DNA of 64,000 nucleotides from an uncultured Devosia sp. (lineage in GTDB: Bacteria; Pseudomonadota; Alphaproteobacteria; Rhizobiales; Devosiaceae): positions 558,001-622,000 of the forward strand of contig NZ_CAUQDV010000002.1 in assembly GCF_963517015.1 (NCBI RefSeq). The letters run 5' to 3'. Every line of letters begins with the position of its first letter. The stretch's first letter is position 1. The notes under the pieces are model-generated. The model was not told the origin of the DNA. It did no database searches and saw nothing but the letters and a program-made list of their open reading frames with translations. The position numbers and the translations under genes were made by a program. Of this stretch, positions 8,433-16,500 are shown one piece after another.

Positions 8433-9640
8433 CAGACCTGATCCAGCCCGTACATCAGGTCGGCAATCAGATCGTCGGGATCTTCGAGGCCAATCGACAG
8501 GCGCAACAGGCCTGGCGTGACGCCGGTTTCGAGACGCACTTCTTCGGTCAGGCGCGCGTGAGTGGTGGTGCGCGGATGGGTGATCAGCGACTTGGCATCG
8601 CCCAGATTGTTGGAAATCAGCACCACGGCCAGGCTGTCCGACAGGGTGAAGGCCGCCTCCTGGCCACCTTTAAGATCGAGTGCCAGCAAGGTCGAACCGC
8701 GCGTCATCTGGCGCTTGGCCAGCTCATATTGCGGGTGGCTGGGGTGATGCGGATAGATCACCCGGTTGACCTTGGGATGGCCAGACAGCGCTTCGGCAAC
8801 CTTTTCGGCACTATCGGTCATCTGGCGGATGCGCAGTGCGTATGTTTCGATACCCTTGAGCAGGACCCAGGCGTTGAAGGCGCTGAGCGTCGCGCCGGTC
8901 TGGCGCAGGAAGGTGTGCACGTCGCCTTCGATCAGCGCCTTGCTACCCAGCACCACGCCGCCCAGCACCCTGCCCTGGCCATCGATATGCTTGGTGGCCG
9001 AATAGGTGACGAGGTCGGCGCCGAGCTGGAGCGGCTTCTGGTAGAGCGCGGTCGAAAAGACATTGTCGACAATGAGCCTGGCGCCATGTTCATGGGCGAT
9101 ATCGGCGACGGCCTTGATGTCGACCAGTTCCAGCGTGGGATTGGTCGGCGTCTCGATGAAGACGACCTTGGTGTTGGGGCGCATGGCGCGGCGGAAGTTT
9201 TCCGGGTCACGGCCATCGACCAGGGTCGATTCAACGCCAAAGCGCGGCGCGTAATCTTCCACCACGTAGCGGCAGCCGCCGAACAGGGCCTGGGCAGCCA
9301 CGATATGATCGCCGGCGCGCACCTGGCTCATCACCGCATTGGTGACTGCAGCCATGCCCGAAGCAAAACCGCGCGCCGCCTCGGCGCCTTCGATTAGCGC
9401 CATGCGTTCCTGGAACATGTCGACGGTGGGGTTGGCGAAGCGGGAATAGTTGTGACCACCGGGAATCTTGCCCTGGAACAGCAGTTCGGCATGTTCCGAG
9501 CTCGGATAGGAATAGCCCGAATTGAGGAAAAGGGCTTCGCTGGTCTCGTTGAAGTCCGTGCGCTTGCCGCCGCCATGCACCATCTGGGTCGCGGCATTGC
9601 GACGGGTCGGGTCAAGGAGGGGGTTCTTATCTCGGGACAT
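8432..9640 (-). CDS. metZ: O-succinylhomoserine sulfhydrylase
   Basis: A 402-residue PLP enzyme that converts O-succinylhomoserine and sulfide to homocysteine in methionine synthesis. Cys/Met-metabolism family features are clear: substrate-side RFANPTVDMFQERMALIEG, ASGMAAVTNAV for phosphate binding, and the PLP Lys in YSATKHIDGQGRVLGG. The close SHPQYEL and RLSIGLEDPDDLI C-terminal segments favour MetZ over MetB or MetC. The ATG at 9640 follows GAAGG by eight bases; an open frame to 9706 would lie within the riboswitch and terminator. Expression is probably controlled by the SAM-II riboswitch upstream. Confidence 0.95.
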   Translation of the reverse strand: MSRDKNPLLDPTRRNAATQMVHGGGKRTDFNETSEALFLNSGYSYPSSEHAELLFQGKIPGGHNYSRFANPTVDMFQERMALIEGAEAARGFASGMAAVTNAVMSQVRAGDHIVAAQALFGGCRYVVEDYAPRFGVESTLVDGRDPENFRRAMRPNTKVVFIETPTNPTLELVDIKAVADIAHEHGARLIVDNVFSTALYQKPLQLGADLVTYSATKHIDGQGRVLGGVVLGSKALIEGDVHTFLRQTGATLSAFNAWVLLKGIETYALRIRQMTDSAEKVAEALSGHPKVNRVIYPHHPSHPQYELAKRQMTRGSTLLALDLKGGQEAAFTLSDSLAVVLISNNLGDAKSLITHPRTTTHARLTEEVRLETGVTPGLLRLSIGLEDPDDLIADLMYGLDQV

Positions 9641-9657
9641 GGTCACGCCTTCACAAC

Positions 9658-9687
9658 AAAAAACCGGCACGCATATGGCGGCCGGTT
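9658..9687 (-). terminator. Intrinsic terminator between the SAM-II aptamer and metZ
   Basis: On the minus strand AACCGGC (9687-9681) pairs with GCCGGTT (9668-9662), with an inner CGC/GCG extension and a small loop, followed by a run of T reaching 9658. This is a strong Rho-independent terminator located before the coding region, hence an attenuator. Confidence 0.82.
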
Positions 9688-9693
9688 CCACAA

Positions 9694-9747
9694 CGGTCTT
9701 TAGCAACTTGTTTTAAGTGGCTGCAACCGACCGGCCAAATCACCACT
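9694..9747 (-). promoter_or_regulatory. SAM-II riboswitch aptamer
   Basis: The minus-strand sequence matches the SAM-II (metA motif) consensus. P1 pairs AGTGG (9747-9743) with CCACT (9720-9716). Loop 1 begins TGATTTGGCCGGTCGG and ends TTGCAG. The conserved AAGTTGCTAAAG segment follows, and 3' GACCG (9698-9694) can pair back into loop 1 (CGGTC) to form the characteristic pseudoknot. SAM binding is expected to repress the downstream methionine genes. The element lies directly upstream of metZ, the classic position in alphaproteobacteria. Confidence 0.93.
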
Positions 9748-9753
9748 GTTTCG

Positions 9754-9782
9754 ATCTAAGGCCAATTGCCAGTTGGCGTCAA
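9754..9782 (-). promoter_or_regulatory. Probable promoter of the metZ transcription unit
   Basis: On the minus strand TTGACG (9782-9777) and TTAGAT (9759-9754) are separated by 17 bases. The -35 is near perfect and the -10 is weak. Transcription would begin just before the aptamer's P1 strand at 9747, fitting the riboswitch layout. Confidence 0.55.
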
Positions 9783-9821
9783 TTCCCGCTAGGGAATGCC
9801 TGAGGGAAACGGAAGGGCAGC

Positions 9822-10934
9822 ATGGACAAGCAAGAGACCTGGCCACAGGGCGTGTTTCCGGCACGTTTGATCGAACTGCTGCACAGGCAGGGATCGATCG
9901 CGGTCGCGAGACCCTTCGACGCCGACCAGGTCCAGCCGGCCAGCCTCGACCTGCGCCTGGGCGATGTTGCCTATCGCGTCCGCTCGAGCTTTTTGCCCGG
10001 CCCGGCCCATTCGGTGGCCGAGCGGATCGAAGCGCTGAAGCTGCATGAAATCGACCTCAAGCATGGTGCGGTTTTGGAACGCGGCTGCGTCTACCTCGTA
10101 CCGCTACAGGAAAGCCTCGACCTGCCCGAAGCGGTCAGCGCCTCGGCAAACCCCAAAAGCTCTACAGGGCGGCTCGACGTCTTTACCCGCGTCATCGGCG
10201 ACCGCGCGCGCGGCTTCGACCAGATGCCCAATGGCTACAAGGGCCCGCTCTATCTTGAAGTCAGCCCGCGCACCTTTCCGGTGCTGGTGCGGACCGGCTC
10301 GCGCCTCAGCCAGATGCGGTTCCGCTCCGGCGACAACCGCCTGAGCATCGCCGAGCATCAAGCGCTGCATGCCAGCGACACGCTGGTGTTTGACAATGAT
10401 GTGCCGGTCGGCGAAGGCGTCGCGCTGTCCATCGACCTCAAGGGCGCCGGCCGCGATGGATTGATCGGTTTCCGCTCGCGGCGCCATACGGCCGTGGTGG
10501 ATGTCGACAAGAAGGCGGCGCTCGATGTGCTCGACTTCTGGGATCCGCTGCACAGTCGCGGCCGTGAGGAACTGATCCTTGATCCGGACGAGTTCTACAT
10601 TCTGGTGAGCGACGAGGCCGTGCATGTGCCGCCCAGCCATGCCGCCGAAATGGTGCCTTTCGATCCATTGGTGGGCGAATTCCGCGTGCATTATGCCGGC
10701 TTCTTTGATCCCGGTTTCGGCCATTCATCGGCGGGCGGTACGGGAAGCCGCGCCGTGCTCGAAGTGCGCAGCCGTGAAGTGCCGTTCCTCCTCGGCCACG
10801 GCCAGACCATTGGCCGGCTGATCTACGAACGGCTCGCCGAAGCGCCAGACCGGCTCTACGGCTCGGCGCTGGGGTCCAACTATCAGGCCCAGACGCTCAA
10901 GCTCTCCAAGCATTTCAAGGACTATCAGGGCTAG
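9822..10934 (+). CDS. dcd: 2'-deoxycytidine 5'-triphosphate deaminase, long alphaproteobacterial form
   Basis: A 370-residue enzyme, about twice the length of E. coli Dcd, typical of the bimodular dCTP deaminase annotated in alphaproteobacteria. It deaminates dCTP to dUTP, feeding dTMP synthesis. The N-terminal half has QPASLDLRLGDVAYRVRSSF and the ANPKSSTGRLDVFTRVIGD segment, where the Ser and Arg of the nucleotide site are expected; the second half repeats the fold (SIDLKGAGRDGLIGFRSRRH and HYAGFFDPGFG). GGAAGGG lies just upstream of the ATG. Its stop is two bases from the convergent tonB stop. Confidence 0.92.
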   Translation: MDKQETWPQGVFPARLIELLHRQGSIAVARPFDADQVQPASLDLRLGDVAYRVRSSFLPGPAHSVAERIEALKLHEIDLKHGAVLERGCVYLVPLQESLDLPEAVSASANPKSSTGRLDVFTRVIGDRARGFDQMPNGYKGPLYLEVSPRTFPVLVRTGSRLSQMRFRSGDNRLSIAEHQALHASDTLVFDNDVPVGEGVALSIDLKGAGRDGLIGFRSRRHTAVVDVDKKAALDVLDFWDPLHSRGREELILDPDEFYILVSDEAVHVPPSHAAEMVPFDPLVGEFRVHYAGFFDPGFGHSSAGGTGSRAVLEVRSREVPFLLGHGQTIGRLIYERLAEAPDRLYGSALGSNYQAQTLKLSKHFKDYQG

Positions 10935-10936
10935 TC

Positions 10937-11881
10937 TCAGCGCAGGGTAAAGCGCAGCGGGACAGTAACGGTCTGCCCTGCGACACCTGCAGGCGGGGCC
11001 GGGAATGGCGCGGCACTGCGCGCTGTCTGGACTGCGGCCTGATCTAGCGCGGGGAAGCCTGACGAACGCGCCACGCCCACCGAGCCGATCTGCCCGCTCG
11101 CACTGACCGTGAAGCTGACCACGACGACGCCCTCTTCCCCTGCGGCCTGCGAGGCCCGCGGGTAATTCTTGCGCGCTTCGATGCGGGTCAGAACCTGCTG
11201 CTGCCATTGCTGGGGCGAAACCGTGCTCGCCGGGGCCGATGGCGCGCTCTGCTGCTGCCGCGGCTGTTGCTGCGGTTGCGGTTGCGGCTGCGGACGCGGT
11301 TGCTGCTGCGGTCTTGGCGTCGGTGGCGTCTCCTCGCGCTGACGCTGAAGGCCCGGCGACAGGGTCATCGGCATGGGCAGGTCCGGCGAAGCCAATGGCT
11401 CCGGCTCTTCGGGCGGCGGCGGTTCGGGCAAAGGTTCCGGCTCGGGCTCGGGTTCGACAACCTCGGGCTCCGGCAGGGGCTCTTCCTCGACCACGGGCTC
11501 CGGCGGTGGCGGTTCGTCGGCGACAGGCTCGGGCGGCGGCGGCTCTTCGACCGGCGGCTCGGGCTCAGGCGGGGTCGGCTCGACTTCGGGTTCCGGCTCG
11601 GGCTGCGGCTCCTCGATGGGCTCGGGCTCGACGATGGGCTCAGGCTCCGCAACGGGCTCAGGCTCGACCACAGGCTCCGGCTCGGGCGGCGCCAAGGGCG
11701 CCAGGTCGATCAGCATGGCCGGCTCTGCCGCCGCAACCTCCATGGCCGGTGGCGTGTAGTTTTGCACCAGCACATAGGCCCCAGCCCCGCTGGCGGCGAC
11801 CACGGCAAGCGCAAAGGCCCAGCGACCAAGGTCGAGGGGCGTCAGGCCATCGAGAGTGGTGCCGCGGTCCGCCCTGGTCAT
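10937..11881 (-). CDS. tonB: TonB family energy-transducing protein
   Basis: A 314-residue protein with a short cytoplasmic N-terminus, one membrane anchor (FALAVVAASGAGAYVLV, about residues 28-45), a long Pro-Glu repeat spacer (about 60-175) that spans the periplasm, a Gln/Pro-rich linker, and a C-terminal TonB domain (about 225-314, with KNYPRASQAAGEEGVVVVSF). TonB transmits proton-motive energy from ExbB-ExbD to outer-membrane receptors. Its ATG overlaps the exbD stop as ATGA. The repeat tract produces a Gly/Ser-rich antisense frame that is not a gene. Confidence 0.92.
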   Translation of the reverse strand: MTRADRGTTLDGLTPLDLGRWAFALAVVAASGAGAYVLVQNYTPPAMEVAAAEPAMLIDLAPLAPPEPEPVVEPEPVAEPEPIVEPEPIEEPQPEPEPEVEPTPPEPEPPVEEPPPPEPVADEPPPPEPVVEEEPLPEPEVVEPEPEPEPLPEPPPPEEPEPLASPDLPMPMTLSPGLQRQREETPPTPRPQQQPRPQPQPQPQQQPRQQQSAPSAPASTVSPQQWQQQVLTRIEARKNYPRASQAAGEEGVVVVSFTVSASGQIGSVGVARSSGFPALDQAAVQTARSAAPFPAPPAGVAGQTVTVPLRFTLR

Positions 11882-12327
11882 GGAGCCGCGGCGGCGTCCG
11901 GCATGGGCGGGGCGGCTTCCAGTCCGACGAGGCCGACCTTGAGATAGCCCGCCGAGCGCAGGCCATTGATCAGGTTCATCAGATCGCCATAGGGCACGGC
12001 CTGGTCGGCGCGCAGGAACACGCGCTGCTCGCGGTCCCCATCGGTAATGGCATCGAGCGCATCGGCGAGGCCGTCGATGCTCACCACGTCATTGTTGACG
12101 TTGAGCGTCAGGTCGCTTGCCAGCGTCACATAGATCGGTTCATCGGGCCGCTCCTGCGGCACGGCATTGGAGCTGGGCAGATCGACATTGATATCGACCG
12201 TCGCCAGGGGTGCCGCGACCATGAAGATGATGAGCAGCACCAACATGACGTCGATGAAGGGCGTCACGTTGATTTCGTGCTGTTCGGCGAGATCGTCCTC
12301 GCCGGTATCGCGAATACCGCCCGCCAT
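11878..12327 (-). CDS. exbD: Biopolymer transport protein ExbD
   Basis: A 149-residue inner-membrane protein with one transmembrane helix near the N-terminus (INVTPFIDVMLVLLIIFMVA). The Asp in PFIDVMLVLL is the conserved proton-path residue of ExbD/TolR. The rest is periplasmic. The start at 12327 is fixed by the one-base overlap with the exbB stop (TGATG); a longer frame to 12438 lies inside exbB. It functions with ExbB and TonB to energise outer-membrane import. Confidence 0.94.
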   Translation of the reverse strand: MAGGIRDTGEDDLAEQHEINVTPFIDVMLVLLIIFMVAAPLATVDINVDLPSSNAVPQERPDEPIYVTLASDLTLNVNNDVVSIDGLADALDAITDGDREQRVFLRADQAVPYGDLMNLINGLRSAGYLKVGLVGLEAAPPMPDAAAAP

Positions 12328-13130
12328 CAGGCCTGCTCCGTCCGCGGGGCCACGTGGCGATAGTCGAGATCGCGCGAGACCAGTCGCTCGATGCCTGCGG
12401 CGGTGTCGCCCAGCACCTGCTTGTAGCCGGCAATCCATCGCGAGAAGAAGTTATAGACCACCACCGCGGGGATGGCCGCGACAAGGCCGATGGCCGTTGC
12501 CAGCAGCGCCTCGGCAATGCCCGGCGCGACGACGGCCAGATTAGTGGTCTGGGCCTGCGATATGCCGATGAAGGCGTTCATGATGCCCCAGACGGTGCCG
12601 AACAGGCCGACGAAGGGCGCCGTGGAGCCGATGCTGGCGAGAATGCCGGTGCCCATCGAGAGACGGCGGCTTGCTGCGGCCTGCAGACGAACCAGCCGCG
12701 AAGACACGCGTTCCTTGAGGCCATCGCCACCGGCCTGATCCAGCGCACCGAGCGAAAGGCGCACCTCATCCTCGGCCGAACGCAGCAGAATGGCGCCGAC
12801 GCCGCGACGGTTGCCCATGTCATTGAGAGCCTGATCCAGCGACGGTGCCGCATTCACCACCCGCAATGTCCGCCGCATGCGCGCCGTGGCTCCGGCGATC
12901 TCCAGCACCTTGGCGACGAGAAAGATCCAGGTGATCAGCGAAGCAAAAGCCAGCCCCAGCATCACGCCCTTCACGACAATATCCGCCGCCATGAACATCG
13001 CCCAGGGGGAGAGGTCATGGGGCAGATTGCCGATTTCCACGGTGGTGCCGGCGGGGAAGTCCTGGGCGAAGGTAGTGCTGGTGAAAAACGGCAGCGCCGT
13101 TGCAGCAACGCCGGAGCGGGAAATGGCCAT
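12327..13130 (-). CDS. exbB: Biopolymer transport protein ExbB
   Basis: A 267-residue MotA/TolQ/ExbB channel protein. An N-terminal signal-like extension (ending FAQDFPAG) precedes transmembrane segments at about 45-72, 165-190 and 200-225. Conserved family segments are STAPFVGLFGTVWGIMNAF and EALLATAIGLVAAIPAVVVYN. The ATG at 13130 has GAAGG eight bases upstream; the frame also opens at a TTG at 13145. It is the first gene of the exbB-exbD-tonB operon and follows the siderophore-receptor gene on the same strand. Confidence 0.94.
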   Translation of the reverse strand: MAISRSGVAATALPFFTSTTFAQDFPAGTTVEIGNLPHDLSPWAMFMAADIVVKGVMLGLAFASLITWIFLVAKVLEIAGATARMRRTLRVVNAAPSLDQALNDMGNRRGVGAILLRSAEDEVRLSLGALDQAGGDGLKERVSSRLVRLQAAASRRLSMGTGILASIGSTAPFVGLFGTVWGIMNAFIGISQAQTTNLAVVAPGIAEALLATAIGLVAAIPAVVVYNFFSRWIAGYKQVLGDTAAGIERLVSRDLDYRHVAPRTEQA

Positions 13131-13150
13131 GTCAGTTACCTTCAACAGAA

Positions 13151-13176
13151 ATCCGGCCGCTTGTGGGCGGCCGGAT
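13151..13176 (-). terminator. Perfect 10-bp hairpin between the receptor and exbB
   Basis: ATCCGGCCGC (13151-13160) and GCGGCCGGAT (13167-13176) are perfect complements around a six-base loop. On the minus strand a T-rich tail (TTTCTGTTG) follows, so it is a plausible terminator or partial attenuator after the receptor gene. Confidence 0.65.
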
Positions 13177-13200
13177 GGTTTGGTCGATCAAGAGGGCCGG

Positions 13201-15318
13201 TTACCAGCTCTTGTGCAGGCTCAGGGTCACGGTACGGCCGGCGCCATAGCCGCAGGAGCTCGCGCCTTGGCAGCTTGCGACATAGGTCTTGTCGAAGATG
13301 TTCGATGCAGCGAGCGTCACGCCCCAATCATCCTGCTCGTAGCGGAGGCTGGCGTCAAAGACCGTTGCGGCGGGGACTTCGAGCGTATTGGTGTCATCCG
13401 CCCAGGATGCGCCGAGATAACGAGCCCCAGCACCGACCGTCAGGCCTTCGAACTGACCACCAAAGTCGTATTCAACACCGAGCGACGCGGTAAGCGTGGG
13501 AATCTGCACCGGAGTCTTGCCGATTATGGCGGCATTTGTGCTGTTGATCACTTCGGCATCTAGATAGGTCAGACTACCGAGGATTTTGAAGTCCTCGACA
13601 TTCACCAGAGCCTCAAGCTCCACGCCCGTCACATTCACTTCGCCAACCGGCACCGAGTAATATGTGTTGGGTATCTGCGAGGGTGCCGCAACGTTGCTAC
13701 GATTAATGTTGAACACAGAAGCGGTAATGAGACCGTCCATGAAAGTCGGTTCGTACTTGATACCGGCTTCCCATTGCTCACCCTTTTCGCTGGCCAGCAG
13801 ATTATTGTCTACATCCTGCGACAGCTGGGGATTGAACGAGGTGCCATAGCTCACATAGGGCGTGAGGCCATTGTCGAACTCATAGCCTAGACCAACGCGA
13901 CCAGTGAAAATGCCCTCGTCGCGCGTCACTTCAGTAGCCTGCTCAAGTGTCGTGGTGGCAAAGTCGTAGCGTCCGTTCAGCGTCAGGATCCAGTTGTCCA
14001 GCTTCATCTGATCTTGGGCATAAAGTCCAGCCTGATTGAGGGACGTTGCGGTACCTGCCAGCGTGATAGGCGTATATCCCAAACCATAGGCAGGATTGAA
14101 GATATCAATCGAAGGCGTTGTTCCAGGGAACAGCGCTTCATTGACTGAAGCGTTGTAGAACGTCTTCGGATCAATACGATAATTCTTGTAATCAAAACCA
14201 AGCAGCAGGGTATGGTCAATTGGACCAGTAGCGAACTGCCCCTCGAGCTGGTTATCAACTGTCAGAATGCCGGCATGGGTTTCATGGGCAAACCGGTTCC
14301 TATCAAGCAGGGTGCCGTTGAGGCGACCACTCGCATAGACCGCATCTTCGGTCAGGTCGACTGCAGCGTAACGAGCATTCTGGCGGACGGTCCAGTCACC
14401 ATTGATGTCGTGCTCAAGCTCATAGCCGACCATGAACTGCTGGCGTTCGTAAATGTCGATGGCCGGCTCGCCATAGTTGAGGTCGCGCGGGATGCGGATG
14501 CCGCCGGGCGCGTCGACGACGGTGCCCACGTAGGGCAGGAAACCGGTCGAAGTATGATCCAGATCGACGTTCTGATAGGATCCATAAAGCGTCAGTGAGG
14601 TCTCGTCACTCGGAGTCCAGGTTGCACTGCCTTGGACGACACCACGTAGATCGCTGGCATCGTCGGTTTCCCAACCACCACCGGAAAGCTTGCCGGTCAG
14701 GCGATAGGAAAGGTCGCCGTCGGCCACGACATCGCCTCCGTCGATACCGACATAAGCATTGCCGAAATTGTTCACTCCAGTTTCGGTATAGAGGAACCGC
14801 TCACCTGTCGGTCGCTTGCTGACATAGTTGACGATACCGCCGACGTTGGCGCCACCATAAAGAACCGACGCAGGGCCTTTGACGACCTCGATGCGATCAA
14901 GCAGGAAGGGGTCCACAACGAACGTGCCGAAGCCATATTGGTAGAGCGACAAGTTATCCAAAAACATGCCGGTCTGACCGGCATTAAAACCGCGAATGAA
15001 AAGCCAGTCGGTATCCGAGTCCTCGCCATATGTCTGGCCGTTGACGCCTGCGGTATAGTTGAATTGAGCGTCAGCCTTTTGGCTGGTGCTATTGTCGAGC
15101 TGCTCGCGACTCACAACAGATACCGACTGCGGCACTTCCGTGACCGCGACGGTCAGCTTCGAGCCGGCAGTCGTGCTAACCGTTGTGGCTCCATTCTCAT
15201 CAGCCTCGACCACCACTTCGCCAAGTGCAATGGGGGCCTGGGCGAAGGCGTGGCCTGTGATCAGGGCGGTGGAGACGAGGAGCAGACCGGCCAGGCTGCC
15301 GCGTGACAGTGTCGTCAT
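13201..15318 (-). CDS. TonB-dependent siderophore receptor
   Basis: A 705-residue outer-membrane receptor with a signal peptide (LAGLLLVSTALITGHAFAQA). A plug domain (about 50-160) contains VPQSVSVVSREQLDN and a DRIEVVKGPASVLYGG segment, and a 22-strand barrel ends in the aromatic terminus SLHKSW. The plug signature and length match the FhuA/FpvA-like siderophore receptor group. The substrate cannot be told from sequence. It lies upstream of exbBD-tonB and downstream of an AraC-type regulator, all on the same strand. Transcription may partly read through the hairpin at 13151 into the energy-coupling genes. Confidence 0.94.
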   Translation of the reverse strand: MTTLSRGSLAGLLLVSTALITGHAFAQAPIALGEVVVEADENGATTVSTTAGSKLTVAVTEVPQSVSVVSREQLDNSTSQKADAQFNYTAGVNGQTYGEDSDTDWLFIRGFNAGQTGMFLDNLSLYQYGFGTFVVDPFLLDRIEVVKGPASVLYGGANVGGIVNYVSKRPTGERFLYTETGVNNFGNAYVGIDGGDVVADGDLSYRLTGKLSGGGWETDDASDLRGVVQGSATWTPSDETSLTLYGSYQNVDLDHTSTGFLPYVGTVVDAPGGIRIPRDLNYGEPAIDIYERQQFMVGYELEHDINGDWTVRQNARYAAVDLTEDAVYASGRLNGTLLDRNRFAHETHAGILTVDNQLEGQFATGPIDHTLLLGFDYKNYRIDPKTFYNASVNEALFPGTTPSIDIFNPAYGLGYTPITLAGTATSLNQAGLYAQDQMKLDNWILTLNGRYDFATTTLEQATEVTRDEGIFTGRVGLGYEFDNGLTPYVSYGTSFNPQLSQDVDNNLLASEKGEQWEAGIKYEPTFMDGLITASVFNINRSNVAAPSQIPNTYYSVPVGEVNVTGVELEALVNVEDFKILGSLTYLDAEVINSTNAAIIGKTPVQIPTLTASLGVEYDFGGQFEGLTVGAGARYLGASWADDTNTLEVPAATVFDASLRYEQDDWGVTLAASNIFDKTYVASCQGASSCGYGAGRTVTLSLHKSW

Positions 15319-15372
15319 TGCGTATTCCCAAGAAGACCCGCAGCCCGATTTCTGCCACAGGTGTGAACCAAA

Positions 15373-15392
15373 TAAGATGACGATTTATCTCA
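15373..15392 (-). promoter_or_regulatory. Possible operator upstream of the siderophore receptor
   Basis: This stretch contains TGA-N9-TCA (15378-15392), the loose form of the rhizobial iron-responsive IRO box. It overlaps the 9-mer TAAGATGAC (15373-15381), which recurs in reverse orientation in front of the AraC-type gene (16349-16357). Both motifs are short, so this is suggestive only. Confidence 0.3.
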
Positions 15393-15449
15393 CCTTAATA
15401 AATTCGGATTGTCGATCCTTACGGTCGCTTGAAGGAATCCACGGCCAGT

Positions 15450-16322
15450 TCACAGCGGCCGGTCGCTCGCCTTCAGCCATCCCAGTGGCGTCTGCCCGGT
15501 ATATTGCCTGAAGACTCGGGTCATATGGGCCTGGTCGGCAAAGCCGGTCGCATCGGCAATGTGGCTGAGGCTGCCATTGCGCGCCTCCAGCATGGTTTTG
15601 ACCCGCTCGATGCGCTCGCGCATCTGCCATTGCAGCGGCGACAGGCCCGTCGAGGCCTTGAAAGCTGCGGAAAAATAGGAGGGAGACAGCCCGACCAGTT
15701 CCGCCAGTTCCTGCAGGCGCACCGCTTCAAGGCAATGCTCGGCCAGATATTTCGAGGCCATGCGCAGCCGCCGGGGGGAGAGTTGGCCCTTGGCTTCGGT
15801 CGCCTGCCGTGCCGGCTTGAACAATTCCACGCAGATAGCCAGAGCTAGGGATTCGCCATAGGCATCGTGCAGCCCCGGTCCCTGGCATTCTGCCGCCAAG
15901 AGGCCGGCCAGGGTCTGGATATTGGCATTGTCGAACATCAGGTTCGCCACATTGCCCGGCAGGGCTTCGGCCGTAACCGACAGCCGCTGGCGGAGATGCG
16001 CCAGGTCAAGATGCAGATCGAGATGCCGCAGGCGGGCCTGTTCGGGGACGATGGACCAAACCCGCATGTTGGGCGGGATAAAGCTCAAGCGCCCGGCGCC
16101 AATTGGCTTTACGGCAGGATCGTCGGTGATCAGGATGGCGCCCGGTGGCGCCTCTTCGAGCAGGACAAACAGGCGTGCGTATGACGACACATATTCGCCA
16201 TGCGCCCCCGCCGCGCCCTCCACATCCCAGACATCGGCCAGCATGCCCTGCCAACTGCGCCAGTTAGGGCCGCCATTGGGCGAAAACCCCTCGATCCGGG
16301 ACTGCATCTGGGGATGGAACAT
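15450..16322 (-). CDS. AraC-family transcriptional regulator (PchR-like)
   Basis: A 290-residue regulator. The C-terminal 100 residues contain two helix-turn-helix units: VRLQELAELVGLSPSYFSAAFK and the motif around ADATGFADQAHMTRVFRQYTG. The N-terminal part (about 1-180) is a cupin-like ligand-sensing region. Genes of this type next to siderophore receptors usually activate the receptor in response to the siderophore. It is encoded immediately upstream of the receptor on the same strand, with 131 bases between them, so it probably controls it. The ligand is unknown. Confidence 0.88.
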   Translation of the reverse strand: MFHPQMQSRIEGFSPNGGPNWRSWQGMLADVWDVEGAAGAHGEYVSSYARLFVLLEEAPPGAILITDDPAVKPIGAGRLSFIPPNMRVWSIVPEQARLRHLDLHLDLAHLRQRLSVTAEALPGNVANLMFDNANIQTLAGLLAAECQGPGLHDAYGESLALAICVELFKPARQATEAKGQLSPRRLRMASKYLAEHCLEAVRLQELAELVGLSPSYFSAAFKASTGLSPLQWQMRERIERVKTMLEARNGSLSHIADATGFADQAHMTRVFRQYTGQTPLGWLKASDRPL

Positions 16323-16500
16323 CAGGCCACTTCAAGTTGACTGTGTAAGTCATCTTAACATGCTGTCGGCTAGTGGAAAAGCAGCAAGCGGGTAAATGGC
16401 TAGCGCCTCGACATTGCCGGGCTGCTGGCCGGCAAGCTCTGGAAGGGCCAACCGGCTTTTGGGCCCGACGCTGGGCTCCAACCAAAGCTCTCGGTGTATT

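Noticed and set aside
11373..11759. Gly/Ser-rich forward frame resembling a low-complexity protein
   Set aside because: It is the antisense of the Pro-Glu repeat of TonB.
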